From contig JAFGJZ010000081.1 in assembly GCA_016928815.1 (NCBI GenBank), forward strand, positions 1 through 55,805: a stretch of DNA of 55,805 nt. Reading direction: 5' to 3'. The position numbers and the translations under genes are program-made. A model generated the notes under the pieces. That model saw only the letters and a program-made list of their open reading frames with translations, ran no database searches and was not told the DNA's origin. Positions 42,016 to 51,942 of this stretch are shown in pieces (the stretch's first letter is position 1; each line of letters begins with the position of its first letter). This stretch comes from Spirochaetota bacterium (GTDB lineage: Bacteria > Spirochaetota > UBA4802 > JAFGJZ01).

Positions 42016-45000
42016 ATGGAAAAAGATTTTTTACAGAGTCTGAAACTTGAAATAAGTAAACATGCAACTCTCAATACATATGAAAGAATTGCTTTTTTTA
42101 AGATACTGTCCATATTAAAAAGTGAAAGCGGTATGAAAATTCTTCTGAATGACTGCATGAAAGAAGGCTTTATAAGACTGAATGCACTAAACGCAGTTAA
42201 AGATTTTAATTATCCCGAAGTAACAACTGCATTATTACAGCTTCTTGAAAACCCGTCACTTCAAACAGAAGAAATTTTCATTATTTTGGAACATTTTGAA
42301 AAATACGGAAACTCCGGCATTGGCAGCAAACTAAAAAATTTCATAGAAAATAGAATTGCTGATACTGAAAGCATCACGGTACTCGAAAAGGCAATTTATG
42401 TGCTTGGAATTACCTCATCCACTGACAGCAGTATTGAAAGTTATCTAAAAAATACAGCGCTTAATACTGAAAATTTTGAAAAAATAAGATGCGCTTCTGT
42501 TGAAGCCCTGACATTCACTTCTGATATGAATTTTTTTGAATCCCTGATAGCTGAAAATAACAATTCAATCAGTTATTCAGTCTATAGAACACTGAGTATA
42601 ATCGCTGACAAGGAAATGAAGAAATATGAAGAGAAGATATCAGATGAAACCTTCACCGTTCTCCCCGGAGAAGAAGACAGAATTCTGCTGGATATCAGAG
42701 TTATGCTCGGCAAAATGTCAATCCAGTATGACTCATATTCCAATGAAGCAAAAACGGCTTTTATACTTGCAATGCTTTCCTGCGGGCACAGGGAATTTAT
42801 CATTTATACAATGAAGGCACTGACCTCGGACAACACGGAACTTATAGACATGACACTGTATCTTCTGCTGTCGAACATCAAAAAAATACGGAATCCTGAT
42901 AAACTTTTCCGCAGCCTGATTGCACTTCCATCCGTAACCTCAAACGATGACCGTCTGATTGTTGAAATTTTTCACAGGTACTTTGATAATTTCCGGGAAA
43001 CCAGATCAAGTGTCATGATGAGAGACAAGATCTATAACTACTGCATTGTTATGATGGACACGTATTTTGAATCATACCGGAAAAATTTCATGATCCCTGA
43101 AATCATGGAGCAGGATTACCCTGAAAATTTCAGGAAAATAAGGAAATTTATTTTGAATAAATTTTCTCCCGAACTGAAAAGAAAAATCGTTACAAACCTT
43201 CAGAATAATGAACTTGATCTTAAAAATCTGATCTTTGAAATTTCAGAAAAAATATTTTACACTGATGAAGACCATGATCAGCTCCAGTGTCTCATTGAAA
43301 TTCTTTATGAATCGGATCCGAAAGCCAGGGAAATTGCGGTAACCAGACTTATAGATATCGATTTTGAAAAAAGATACATGCGTTCGAGAATTCTGCGTTT
43401 GTGCAGTATCATCGCCAAATTAAAAATTGATGAAGCATCAACCAATCTGGTTAAGATATTTAATTATGTAAAAAAATACCGTGATGAGGACATCTTCAAT
43501 GCTGTAACATATACCTTATCCGTACTTAATTACCCGTACATGCTGAGTGAACTTGAAATCTTACTGATATCAGGAGACATCACAGAACAGTCATGGGCTG
43601 TGAACCTGCTCGCGCTTTTTGTTGAACACCGTTCAATAAATATCATGCTTGATTATCTGAATGCCAACGGGCTGACGGATAATCCGGTTATTGAAAAACT
43701 GATTAATATTTTAATAAGCCGTGATATCAAGCACAACAAAGGAGCCAACCAGATTGCAAAAAAGATAATCGAAAACAGCAAAAGGGATGAGATTAAAAAA
43801 TCAGCAGCTCAAATGGTCGGCAAAACTGCATACGAAGAGGATATTAAATATTTAAATGATATTTTTACAAATACAGAAAATAATTTTCTAAAAGAAGGTA
43901 TTGTCCAGGCATTTGATTTCATAGTACAGGGCAATCCGGAATTAAACACGAGGTCCGTAATTGAAATCTTAAAAGGTTATCTGCGTGATCCGGGCATCAA
44001 AGTCCGCATGTATTCCTGCTCAATTCTGCTTCAGTTAGGCAATAAGGATGCGCTTACAACCTTACAGGACATGATGGTAATTAAAAACCGGAAAATTCAG
44101 AGAGATATTCTCACTCTTCTCGGAGGATTCATCAATATTGAAATAGCTTTTTTTCTGCTTTTTCTCCTCAAAGAGGATTATGCCATTTCATCCGATATAA
44201 TTCCGCTTCTGTATAATCTGGATGCCATTGACATGAAGGAAATTGATCATTTTTCAATTAATCTTTTTAAGAAATTCGAAGGATATGATTATGACTATTC
44301 ATTCGGGAAAAGCAAGGAAATCACAGAAGCCAACAAGCACAAACTTGAAGAAACATTTTCAGAAAAAAGTGTAAATGTTCTAATTATTGAAATCAGCAAT
44401 TATTCAAAAATTCTTAGTATTTACAAATCAACAGACCTGTCAATTACGTATAAAAAAATCTATGATACGGTTGCTGAAATAATAACTGAAAACTCGGGAA
44501 CAATATCATGCCTCACAGGCGGACGGATTATTTCCTATTATTCAAATTATCCGAATTCGGCCAATGCAATGCTTGAAATTTCAAAAAAAATTAAACTGTT
44601 TAATTCAAATGCGGATGTTGATAAAAAATTCGAAATATTTTATTATCTGAAAAACACAAAAACTTATGTTGTTAATCAGGAAATCATCTATATATCTTCC
44701 ATTGAACATGAAAGATCAAAATCCGCGAACCTTCCGGGCATTCTGATTACAAATTCCGGAACCGCCTCTACTCTTCAGAAAATCTACAAATGTGATTCAC
44801 TTCCTGACTCGGCATTTGACCTGCGCGGATACTATTTTTCTTTTAAGGAATTAAAGTATTCAATGACATTTATAAATGATGCCGAATCCATTATTGCAAA
44901 AATAAAGGATGAAGAAAAAAAACGGGCCAAGATGACAGCTGAGCTTGAAAATGCCGTTGCTGAAACAGCAAAACCTCTGTCAAAAGACGCGGCAGCCTAT

Positions 45001-45171
45001 GCAAGAGCCATGGATGATATCGGACGTATGCTGAAGAGAGAATTTACTGAGGTAAATAAATATGTATCGAAAAGATCAATAGACAGGGAATTAATTTCAA
45101 CTGTTGAAAAAAGTCTTTCCAATATTTATAAACTCTATAACCTTGAAACATCAAAGCAGATGTTAAAATGA
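42016..45171 (+). CDS. HEAT-repeat protein with C-terminal degenerate class III cyclase-like domain
   Basis: A 1051-residue cytoplasmic protein. Residues about 1-770 are helical repeats of HEAT/armadillo type, with units such as NLLALFVEHRSINIMLDYLN and PGIKVRMYSCSILLQLGNKD. Residues about 785-945 resemble a class III nucleotidyl-cyclase homology domain: VNVLIIEISNYSKILSIYK, YDTVAEIITENSGTISCLTG and GRIISYYSNYPNSANAMLEI. Both metal-binding Asp positions appear lost (Glu-Ile instead of Asp-Ile; Gly-Arg instead of Gly-Asp), so catalysis is unlikely. The protein ends in a charged helical tail. It may be a scaffold that senses through the cyclase-like fold. AGGA six bases before the ATG at 42016 fixes the start; an in-frame TTG lies at 41986. 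Confidence 0.85.
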   Translation: MEKDFLQSLKLEISKHATLNTYERIAFFKILSILKSESGMKILLNDCMKEGFIRLNALNAVKDFNYPEVTTALLQLLENPSLQTEEIFIILEHFEKYGNSGIGSKLKNFIENRIADTESITVLEKAIYVLGITSSTDSSIESYLKNTALNTENFEKIRCASVEALTFTSDMNFFESLIAENNNSISYSVYRTLSIIADKEMKKYEEKISDETFTVLPGEEDRILLDIRVMLGKMSIQYDSYSNEAKTAFILAMLSCGHREFIIYTMKALTSDNTELIDMTLYLLLSNIKKIRNPDKLFRSLIALPSVTSNDDRLIVEIFHRYFDNFRETRSSVMMRDKIYNYCIVMMDTYFESYRKNFMIPEIMEQDYPENFRKIRKFILNKFSPELKRKIVTNLQNNELDLKNLIFEISEKIFYTDEDHDQLQCLIEILYESDPKAREIAVTRLIDIDFEKRYMRSRILRLCSIIAKLKIDEASTNLVKIFNYVKKYRDEDIFNAVTYTLSVLNYPYMLSELEILLISGDITEQSWAVNLLALFVEHRSINIMLDYLNANGLTDNPVIEKLINILISRDIKHNKGANQIAKKIIENSKRDEIKKSAAQMVGKTAYEEDIKYLNDIFTNTENNFLKEGIVQAFDFIVQGNPELNTRSVIEILKGYLRDPGIKVRMYSCSILLQLGNKDALTTLQDMMVIKNRKIQRDILTLLGGFINIEIAFFLLFLLKEDYAISSDIIPLLYNLDAIDMKEIDHFSINLFKKFEGYDYDYSFGKSKEITEANKHKLEETFSEKSVNVLIIEISNYSKILSIYKSTDLSITYKKIYDTVAEIITENSGTISCLTGGRIISYYSNYPNSANAMLEISKKIKLFNSNADVDKKFEIFYYLKNTKTYVVNQEIIYISSIEHERSKSANLPGILITNSGTASTLQKIYKCDSLPDSAFDLRGYYFSFKELKYSMTFINDAESIIAKIKDEEKKRAKMTAELENAVAETAKPLSKDAAAYARAMDDIGRMLKREFTEVNKYVSKRSIDRELISTVEKSLSNIYKLYNLETSKQMLK

Positions 45172-45186
45172 GAAGTTAGAAATAAA

Positions 45187-47064
45187 CTATATTTTATCAG
45201 TTCTTACTCTTTCGGCAAGAAGGATTAAATTCTTCAGGGATCTTGTATTATTAGCTTTCATCCAGTTTTCTATAAAATTTTTATTTTTTATAATCTGGGC
45301 GATAGACATAAGCGACTGAAGATGAAATGTTCTTTCATCTTTTGATCCTGCCAATGCAAAAACAATCTTAACCGGATCAGAATTTCCGGGAAATTTTATT
45401 CCTAATTTAGATCTTACAACCAGTATTCCGAATGAATTTTCACCAGGTACAATTATATGCGGAATTGCAAGCCCTTTTGAAAGAACTGTCGTTGATTCGT
45501 TTTCTCTTTCCTGAAACAGTTTTAAAAGCTCTTTTTCATCCTCATTAAACTGTTCAGAAAATTTTTTCGCCAATATTTTAAATAATTTACTACTGTCAAT
45601 TTCACTTGTAATATCAATTATTTCTGTTTCATAAATAATTTTATCAAACCTGTCTTCAACTATACTGTCTCTTTCAAAAAGAATTGATCTTAATTCATCC
45701 GGAAGTGTTGAGGTTTTAATCTCTTTTGATGTAATTCTTTCAACAATATGTATTAATGCGGAATTTTTATGCTCTCTTCTTTTTGAATAAATAAAGTACC
45801 ATAGAATACAGCCGGCTGTAAATACAGCTGTAGTAATTAAATTATAAAATCCCATATTAATAATTAGTAAAATATATAAAATAATTCCGGTAATCTGTAT
45901 GTATGGATAAAAAGGAGACTTGAATGTCGGTTTATAAGAGGAAATCCTGCTCTCACGCATTATAATTACAGATAAATTAACTAAAGTAAAAAGAATCAGC
46001 ATCATTGTTGAAGCAGCCTTAACCAGATGTTCAAGATCGAAAAAAAGAATGCTTGATGTAATAAAAACAAACGTAAGAAAAATTGCATTGGCAGGTGTAT
46101 TGAACTTCATATTAATTTTTGATAAAATTGAAGGAATTAAGTTATCCTTTGCCATAGCCAGAGGGTTTCTTGATGCGGCCAGAATGCCTGCATGTGCTGT
46201 GGTTATAAATGCTGTTATCGCAGCGGCCGATAAAATATAAAAACCGGTTTTCCCGGAGAATTTTCCTGCGGCTACAGAAATAGGAGCATATGTACTAATT
46301 ATTTCACTTTCTGTTAAAACTCCAACAAGTATGAAAATTGTAGTTATGTATAAAAGAGAAACAATAATGAATGCGGAAAACATGCTTTTTTTAATAGTAT
46401 TTACAGGATCTTTTATTTCCTCTGCAATTGCCGCGACTTTTGTTAATCCGCCGTAAGAAATAAAAACCATACCGGTTACCTTTAACAGGTCTGAAAGACC
46501 CCCTTTCATGAAAGGGCTGTATTTATGCACATCAACATGTTCAATTCCGAAAATAAAAAAAAATATTATGGCCAGTAAAAGATAAATAACAAGATAAACC
46601 TGGAATTTACCGCTTTTTTCAACACTCACACTGTTTAGTGTTGTGAAAAACACTGCGAGAATAATTGCGACATATTTACTCTGATCTTCACCTATAAACG
46701 GAGTAACTGAAGATAGAAATACACCAATACCCAACAAGGCAAACGCACTTTTTAAACTGACAGAAAACCAGGATGCAAATCCTGCAAAAGTTCCGAAAAA
46801 GGAACCGCAGCTTCTATAAATAAAAAAATATGTTCCCCCGCTTTTAGGCATTGCTGTCGCGAGCTCAATTTTAGAAAAAAGAGCGGGCAGCATTAATAAA
46901 GATGCTAAAAAATATCCGATTATTATTGCAGGGCCGGATATTCTGAAAACAACAGCAGGTAATACAAAAAGACCTGAACTTATCATTGCACCGCTGGCAA
47001 TACTGAAAACTTCCATAGCACCAAGAGTTCTTATTTTTTCCGCTATTTTTATGTTTCCAATCAT
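45187..47064 (-). CDS. APC-family amino-acid permease fused to a PTS EIIA (fructose/nitrogen type) domain
   Basis: A 625-residue fusion. Residues about 10-435 are an APC-superfamily permease with twelve or so helices: AMEVFSIASGAMISSGLFVL is the substrate-site first helix, followed by FISYGGLTKVAAIAEEIKDP. Residues about 475-620 form an EIIA-type domain of the fructose/Ntr class. The phospho-acceptor His is in STTVLSKGLAIPHIIVP near 535, and FALAGSKDERTFHLQSLMSI follows. Phosphorylation by a PTS phosphocarrier could gate amino-acid uptake. No PTS enzyme I, HPr or EIIB-EIIC gene lies in the window. The start is ATG at 47064. Confidence 0.9.
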   Translation of the reverse strand: MIGNIKIAEKIRTLGAMEVFSIASGAMISSGLFVLPAVVFRISGPAIIIGYFLASLLMLPALFSKIELATAMPKSGGTYFFIYRSCGSFFGTFAGFASWFSVSLKSAFALLGIGVFLSSVTPFIGEDQSKYVAIILAVFFTTLNSVSVEKSGKFQVYLVIYLLLAIIFFFIFGIEHVDVHKYSPFMKGGLSDLLKVTGMVFISYGGLTKVAAIAEEIKDPVNTIKKSMFSAFIIVSLLYITTIFILVGVLTESEIISTYAPISVAAGKFSGKTGFYILSAAAITAFITTAHAGILAASRNPLAMAKDNLIPSILSKINMKFNTPANAIFLTFVFITSSILFFDLEHLVKAASTMMLILFTLVNLSVIIMRESRISSYKPTFKSPFYPYIQITGIILYILLIINMGFYNLITTAVFTAGCILWYFIYSKRREHKNSALIHIVERITSKEIKTSTLPDELRSILFERDSIVEDRFDKIIYETEIIDITSEIDSSKLFKILAKKFSEQFNEDEKELLKLFQERENESTTVLSKGLAIPHIIVPGENSFGILVVRSKLGIKFPGNSDPVKIVFALAGSKDERTFHLQSLMSIAQIIKNKNFIENWMKANNTRSLKNLILLAERVRTDKI

Positions 47065-47139
47065 AATTACAAATTTTAATATAATTATTTAATAATTTCA
47101 AGTCATTTAGTATTTACTATCCTAAAACATAAAATATTA

Positions 47140-48051
47140 TCATTGAGAAGTACAGTTAAGAATATCTATCACAGGCGGATTTAAAAACCGCATCGGCAGA
47201 CCCACTTCTCCAGTTCCTGCGGAAATATATATCTTAGAATTATTTTTTATATTCATACCCGTATCAAAACCGTATTTTGAAGGCATTACCTTTTTATACA
47301 GAAAAGGAATTCTGATTTGTCCTCCGTGCAAATGGCCGCATAAAGTTATATCCGGCATACGTTTACGGTACTTAAAAGCAGTGTCGGGATTATGCGTTAA
47401 TACTATAATTTTTTTTCTGCCGGAAATTGAATTTAGTATACTTACGTCATCCTCACCATTCCATTTCGATCCCAGTCCGGCCAATGTAAAATTTTCAAAT
47501 TCAATCAGATTATTATTTAAAAGATGCACATTATATTTTTTCAAAGCAGCTTCCATTTCCGTTCGTATTTCAGGACCCGGTTTTTTTACATCATGATTTC
47601 CAAGAACAGCATATACAGGAATTCTGAAATTTTCAAAAGGCAAAAAAAGATCATCAATACCGTATTTCTCCGGCCAGTATGTCAAATCACCGGCTATCAG
47701 GACCATATCAATTTCTTCTTCATTAATCCTATCGACTATCTGACAAAGAAATCTTTCATTTTTAAATAACCCCAGATGTAAATCTGAAATAAGTGCAATT
47801 TTAACATCTATTCCGATATCTAAGTTGCTTCTTTGAATCTTTATCAAATACGGTTCGCAGAATCTTGCCCAGAATAAAATTACGGAGCATGTCAGTATAA
47901 AACAGAAAGTTAATCTCATAATCAGGACTCTGCTTTTAATAACTGCAATCAGCGACAGGAGAATAACCGGCGGCAGCAGGAAAGTAAGAATAAATATAAG
48001 AAATTTGAAATACTGACCATGTTCAAAAAACGGTAAAACATTAAAATTCAT
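47140..48051 (-). CDS. Membrane-associated metallophosphoesterase (YkuE/YaeI-like)
   Basis: This protein of about 303 residues begins with two to three membrane helices (LIFILTFLLPPVILLSLIAV and a following one). A calcineurin-like phosphoesterase domain comes next: IALISDLHLG, LIAGDLTYW, AVLGNHDVKKPG, IIVLTHNPD and TLCGHLHGGQIRIP. All five metal-site motifs are present, so it should be an active dinuclear-metal phosphoesterase, plausibly acting on lipid-linked pyrophosphates at the membrane. A TTG at 48090 would add 13 residues without a ribosome-binding site, so the ATG at 48051 is preferred. Single gene. Confidence 0.92.
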   Translation of the reverse strand: MNFNVLPFFEHGQYFKFLIFILTFLLPPVILLSLIAVIKSRVLIMRLTFCFILTCSVILFWARFCEPYLIKIQRSNLDIGIDVKIALISDLHLGLFKNERFLCQIVDRINEEEIDMVLIAGDLTYWPEKYGIDDLFLPFENFRIPVYAVLGNHDVKKPGPEIRTEMEAALKKYNVHLLNNNLIEFENFTLAGLGSKWNGEDDVSILNSISGRKKIIVLTHNPDTAFKYRKRMPDITLCGHLHGGQIRIPFLYKKVMPSKYGFDTGMNIKNNSKIYISAGTGEVGLPMRFLNPPVIDILNCTSQ

Positions 48052-48195
48052 ATACGAAATACCTTTTCCTTCATCATCTGTTAAACACAATAATCATATA
48101 AGCAATCCGAAAAGTAAAGCCTTGTTTTGTCATATTATTTTACTTGATTTAATATTGAGGCAAATATATTCTATATGCGGAAGGTATGAATAACT

Positions 48196-49092
48196 ATGTT
48201 TGATTTTTTACGGATAAACCGTGGAGAACGCCGGAAAGCCCTGATAATTGAAGGCGGGGGAATGCGGGGGATTTTCATTGTCGGTGTATTACAGGCGTTT
48301 GAGGACCGGAAATACTTTCCATGGAAAATAATTGCCGGTTCTTCTGCAGGCGCTCTTACAGGAACCGCCTATGCGGCAAATCAGATTTACATCGCAAGAG
48401 ACATTTTTTTTACAAAACTTATAAGCGATACTTTTATAAACTTCAAGCATATCCTTAAAAAAGATAAACATATCATGAACCTGGACTGGCTTATCAAGGA
48501 CGTTCTGGAAGGCGATGACCCCATTGATCAGAAAAAACTCCGTAAAAGCGTTCCGGTAATAATAACAGGAACAAACATTCCGGACAATGGAGATCCTGAA
48601 ACATTATATTTCAATTCAAAAAAGGATGACCTTAAAAAAATTCTTACTGCAACAGCCGCATTACCGTATCTGTACAGAGGTTTTGTAAATTATCAGAATC
48701 ATAACCTTCTCGATGGGGCACTTCTTGATCCTCTTCCATATGATTATGTGAAGTCTCTGGGATATAAGGACAAGGACATAACCATTATACTTACAAGACA
48801 GAAAAATTACCGTAAAAAATCGGAAAGCTTCTGGATCAGTTCAATTTATGAAAATTACTATAAAGATCCGAAATACAAAGGTCTTCTGAATCTTCTGGAT
48901 AAGCGTTTCGTCAGATACAATAATTTTCTGGATGATCTTGAAACCAACCATCCGGACTTAAGAATGATTTATCCGCCTGAAGACTTCAAGGTTAACCGCC
49001 TTTCACAGGATATGGAATCCTTAATGAAAGGATTTCAGGATGGAATAAAATCCGGGAAAAAATATCTGCGTGAAATTCATAAAATGAAATAA
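48196..49092 (+). CDS. Patatin-like phospholipase
   Basis: A 298-residue patatin-family lipid acyl hydrolase with a Ser-Asp dyad. The oxyanion motif IEGGGMRGIFIVGVLQAF is near residue 20, the nucleophile motif IAGSSAGALTGTAY near 50 and the catalytic Asp in LLDGALLDPLPYDYV near 172. FNSKKDDLKKILTATAALPY is the usual substrate-lid region. It lacks a signal peptide, so it is probably cytoplasmic and acts on membrane phospholipids. It resembles bacterial RssA/YjjU-like patatins. Single gene, preceded by GGAAGG. Confidence 0.93.
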   Translation: MFDFLRINRGERRKALIIEGGGMRGIFIVGVLQAFEDRKYFPWKIIAGSSAGALTGTAYAANQIYIARDIFFTKLISDTFINFKHILKKDKHIMNLDWLIKDVLEGDDPIDQKKLRKSVPVIITGTNIPDNGDPETLYFNSKKDDLKKILTATAALPYLYRGFVNYQNHNLLDGALLDPLPYDYVKSLGYKDKDITIILTRQKNYRKKSESFWISSIYENYYKDPKYKGLLNLLDKRFVRYNNFLDDLETNHPDLRMIYPPEDFKVNRLSQDMESLMKGFQDGIKSGKKYLREIHKMK

Positions 49093-49227
49093 AAGCAGTT
49101 TTCTTTGACAATCATCAAAATAATAAAAATTTAACATTTTTAATTTATTCAATTTAATTATACCTTGACAATAATATGTTAAATTCATTTTATACATTGA
49201 ATTTGAATTTAATAAATTGAGATTATA

Positions 49228-50082
49228 TTGAATAAAAAAATTTGGTCATATTTTCTGCTATTTTCAGCAACCGCGTTTTTTACATCATGCGTTGCTTTCC
49301 TAAGCTCAGGACCTTTTACATATGAATCCGTTAATCCCGCGCCCGTATTTCCCGGAGAAAAATCCGAACATGAATTATGGGTATCACTGAAAGGATGCAA
49401 TATGGAAAGTATTTTTTATGAAGATTATACCAATTTCATTCAAGGAACATTAAGTATCAACAGTTCTTATCAGATTTTAAGCCAATTAATGATATACACT
49501 TCCTTTTCGGCAGGCGGCTGGTATGGTGAAAACCGACTTTATGATCATGAAGAACATGATGAAGAAACCGGAAAGCATCTTGATACTGAAGAAGGAATGT
49601 ATGCCGAACCGGTTCGGGATCCTTTCGAATTTTACGGAGGAACCCTTCAGGCAAATATTAATATTGGTCTACAAACGAATACCAGAAGACATCTTTTTCA
49701 AATCGGATTACAGACAACAGCTTCATATGAACAGGGTGAATATGCATCATTCAGAAAAAGGGCTGAAAAAAGCAATTCAGACATAATAAACATGAGCAAT
49801 AGTCCTTATTCAGGAACATATGGAACAGAAATATCCTATACTTTTTTCTATTCAAAAACAGCTGCAACAAAATTTGGAATTCTATCAGGAATTGGAATCC
49901 CTGACCTTAAAGACAGAAATAATTTTAATTCCGATGAAGATAATTATGAAAGTAATAATCGTTTATTCTGGAAATTCTATCTTCTTATGAGACTAAACCG
50001 GATAGAATACAGCCTCTCATGGCAATACACCGAACTCTCAAATTCCGGAATATCTGTGGAACTCGGATACCGGTTTCTGTAG
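49228..50082 (+). CDS. Putative outer-membrane beta-barrel protein with lipobox-like signal
   Basis: This 284-residue exported protein has a signal peptide ending FTSCVAFLSSG (Cys near residue 21), suggesting lipidation. The mature part alternates polar and hydrophobic residues with many Tyr, Ser and Gly, for example TFFYSKTAATKFGILSGIG and IEYSLSWQYTELSNSGISVE, and ends in ELGYRFL, with the aromatic C-terminus typical of outer-membrane strands. I recognise no named family. TTG at 49228 is the start, with only a weak ribosome-binding site. It is convergent with ligA four bases away, a tight junction with no visible terminator. Confidence 0.65.
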   Translation: MNKKIWSYFLLFSATAFFTSCVAFLSSGPFTYESVNPAPVFPGEKSEHELWVSLKGCNMESIFYEDYTNFIQGTLSINSSYQILSQLMIYTSFSAGGWYGENRLYDHEEHDEETGKHLDTEEGMYAEPVRDPFEFYGGTLQANINIGLQTNTRRHLFQIGLQTTASYEQGEYASFRKRAEKSNSDIINMSNSPYSGTYGTEISYTFFYSKTAATKFGILSGIGIPDLKDRNNFNSDEDNYESNNRLFWKFYLLMRLNRIEYSLSWQYTELSNSGISVELGYRFL

Positions 50083-50085
50083 AAA

Positions 50086-51939
50086 TTATTTAAAAAAATC
50101 ATCATAGCTCATAATTTTCACACCGATTTTCTCCGCTTTTTTTAATTTTGCCGAACCGCTGTTTACATCTTCACATAAAAGAATGCCGGTATCTTTTGTT
50201 ATAGTCCCGGTAAATTCATAACCAAGATTTTCAATTTCAGCAATAAGCTCGTTTCTGCCTTTCGGACCCTTACCCGTCATCCCGACAAGACCCTTTGAAG
50301 CGGTAATGGAATCGTCAGATATTCGAAGAAAAGCCAATAATGAATCAAGTAAATCAATATTGGATCTGTCATTTTTCCATTCAATTATGTTCCTTCCGAT
50401 TACATAAGATGAATCATTAAAATTCATGAATTGCTCTATTGAATTAATTCCCAGCTTTTTTAATGCTTTTTTCTGAACCAGCGGAATTCCTAAACGTGAA
50501 AGAACATCTAATGCGGACGTATTTCTTGATGATTCTATTTCACTTAAGATTTTTACGGTTTTCTTTTCTCCGAATCCTTCAATGCCCTCAAAATCCTTTT
50601 TTTCAAGTCTGTATAAATCACTGATCGAAGCAATTTTACCTTTTTCAAACAGAGTCCGGACTGTTGCCTCAGCAACCGTCTCCATACCGGATTCCTTTAC
50701 CCAGTAAAGAATTTTCTGAATTTTTATTTCATTACAATTCTCATTCCTGCACTGAAGATGAACTCCGTTTTCAAAAAGAGTCCCCCCGCAGGACGGGCAT
50801 TTTTCAAGAATAAATCTGTTTCCGGAATTTTCCGGCTCCCTTGATTTTGATGAAATATTTTCCCTGATATAAGGAATGACGTCATTCGCACGCTCAATTA
50901 AAAGAATGTCACCCTCATGAAGATCCAATTTAAGAACATTATCGTAGTTATTCAAAGTAGCCCGTTCAATTCTGGCGCCGCCGATATACACAGGTTCAAA
51001 ATTAGCCACGGGTATAATATTTCCCTGTCTGCTGACCTGCCAGAAAATACCTTTCAAAGAAGTTTCATAGGATTCAACCGGAGGTTTAAGAGCAATTGCA
51101 TAATGATGATGGTGATCAACTACCCACCTGCTGTCAATATCTTCAAAATTCCTGCATTCATCAACTGTAATTATCAGACCGTCAGTTTCATACAGCCATT
51201 GCTTTCTTTTGCTTTCAAGATACAGATCGAAATATTTCTGAAAGTCTTCCAGTGTGTGCGGCAGAAAAATCTCAATGCTGTTAAAACCGTTTTTCTTAAG
51301 AACTTCCACCTTTTCACTTTCGGTTTCAATATCAGCATCACCGGTAATCTGATAGGATGCAAATCTGACATGACGGAGGTCTTCACGGTTTTCCTTTCTG
51401 TTAATAAGACCGACACAGTTATTTCTTAACGGTCTTCCTCCGGTATCATATAAGGTGTCTTTCGGAAGATACAGTTCACCCCTGACTTCAACTTCACCTG
51501 ATGAAAAACTGATTACGGCTGGTATATCAGTAATATATTCAGCGACATGTGAAATATCCTGCCCCTTTAGACCGTCACCTCTAGTTGCAACATATTCAAG
51601 TTTTCCGTTTCTATACATACATGCCGCTGACAATCCGTCAATTTTAGGCTCTATACAGTATTTATATTTAAACCCGGGATCTATCTTCCTGATCCACTTT
51701 AAAATTTCAGGAACAGTTTTTGCTTTCTGCATGGAAAGCATCGGACGTACATGTTCAATCTTAACAACATCATCTGCACTTATACCGACTGTTTTAAAAT
51801 ATTCATTATCAGAATCCAGTTCGCGAAGCCTATCTTCAAGTTCGTCAAATTCAGTATCAGATATAGAAGGAGTATCGGAATTATAATATGCATCCCTTGC
51901 TTCAAGAAGCTGATTTACAATCTGTTCAATTTTATTCAT
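50086..51939 (-). CDS. ligA: NAD+-dependent DNA ligase (divergent, short)
   Basis: This 617-residue protein seals nicked DNA using NAD+. The AMP-lysine is K99 in YCIEPKIDGLSA. The N-terminal Ia segment (DTPSISDTEFDELEDRL), the OB-fold block RQGNIIPVANFEPVYIGGAR, a four-Cys zinc finger (CPSCGG to CNE, about 379-403), helix-hairpin-helix repeats and a C-terminal BRCT-like domain follow in the normal order. It is shorter than typical LigA (about 670), and the usual RATLHN is RATLNN. It may be the housekeeping ligase or a divergent paralogue. It begins three bases after the stop of the H1-like gene, so the two are probably cotranscribed. Confidence 0.9.
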   Translation of the reverse strand: MNKIEQIVNQLLEARDAYYNSDTPSISDTEFDELEDRLRELDSDNEYFKTVGISADDVVKIEHVRPMLSMQKAKTVPEILKWIRKIDPGFKYKYCIEPKIDGLSAACMYRNGKLEYVATRGDGLKGQDISHVAEYITDIPAVISFSSGEVEVRGELYLPKDTLYDTGGRPLRNNCVGLINRKENREDLRHVRFASYQITGDADIETESEKVEVLKKNGFNSIEIFLPHTLEDFQKYFDLYLESKRKQWLYETDGLIITVDECRNFEDIDSRWVVDHHHHYAIALKPPVESYETSLKGIFWQVSRQGNIIPVANFEPVYIGGARIERATLNNYDNVLKLDLHEGDILLIERANDVIPYIRENISSKSREPENSGNRFILEKCPSCGGTLFENGVHLQCRNENCNEIKIQKILYWVKESGMETVAEATVRTLFEKGKIASISDLYRLEKKDFEGIEGFGEKKTVKILSEIESSRNTSALDVLSRLGIPLVQKKALKKLGINSIEQFMNFNDSSYVIGRNIIEWKNDRSNIDLLDSLLAFLRISDDSITASKGLVGMTGKGPKGRNELIAEIENLGYEFTGTITKDTGILLCEDVNSGSAKLKKAEKIGVKIMSYDDFFK

Positions 51940-51942
51940 ATG

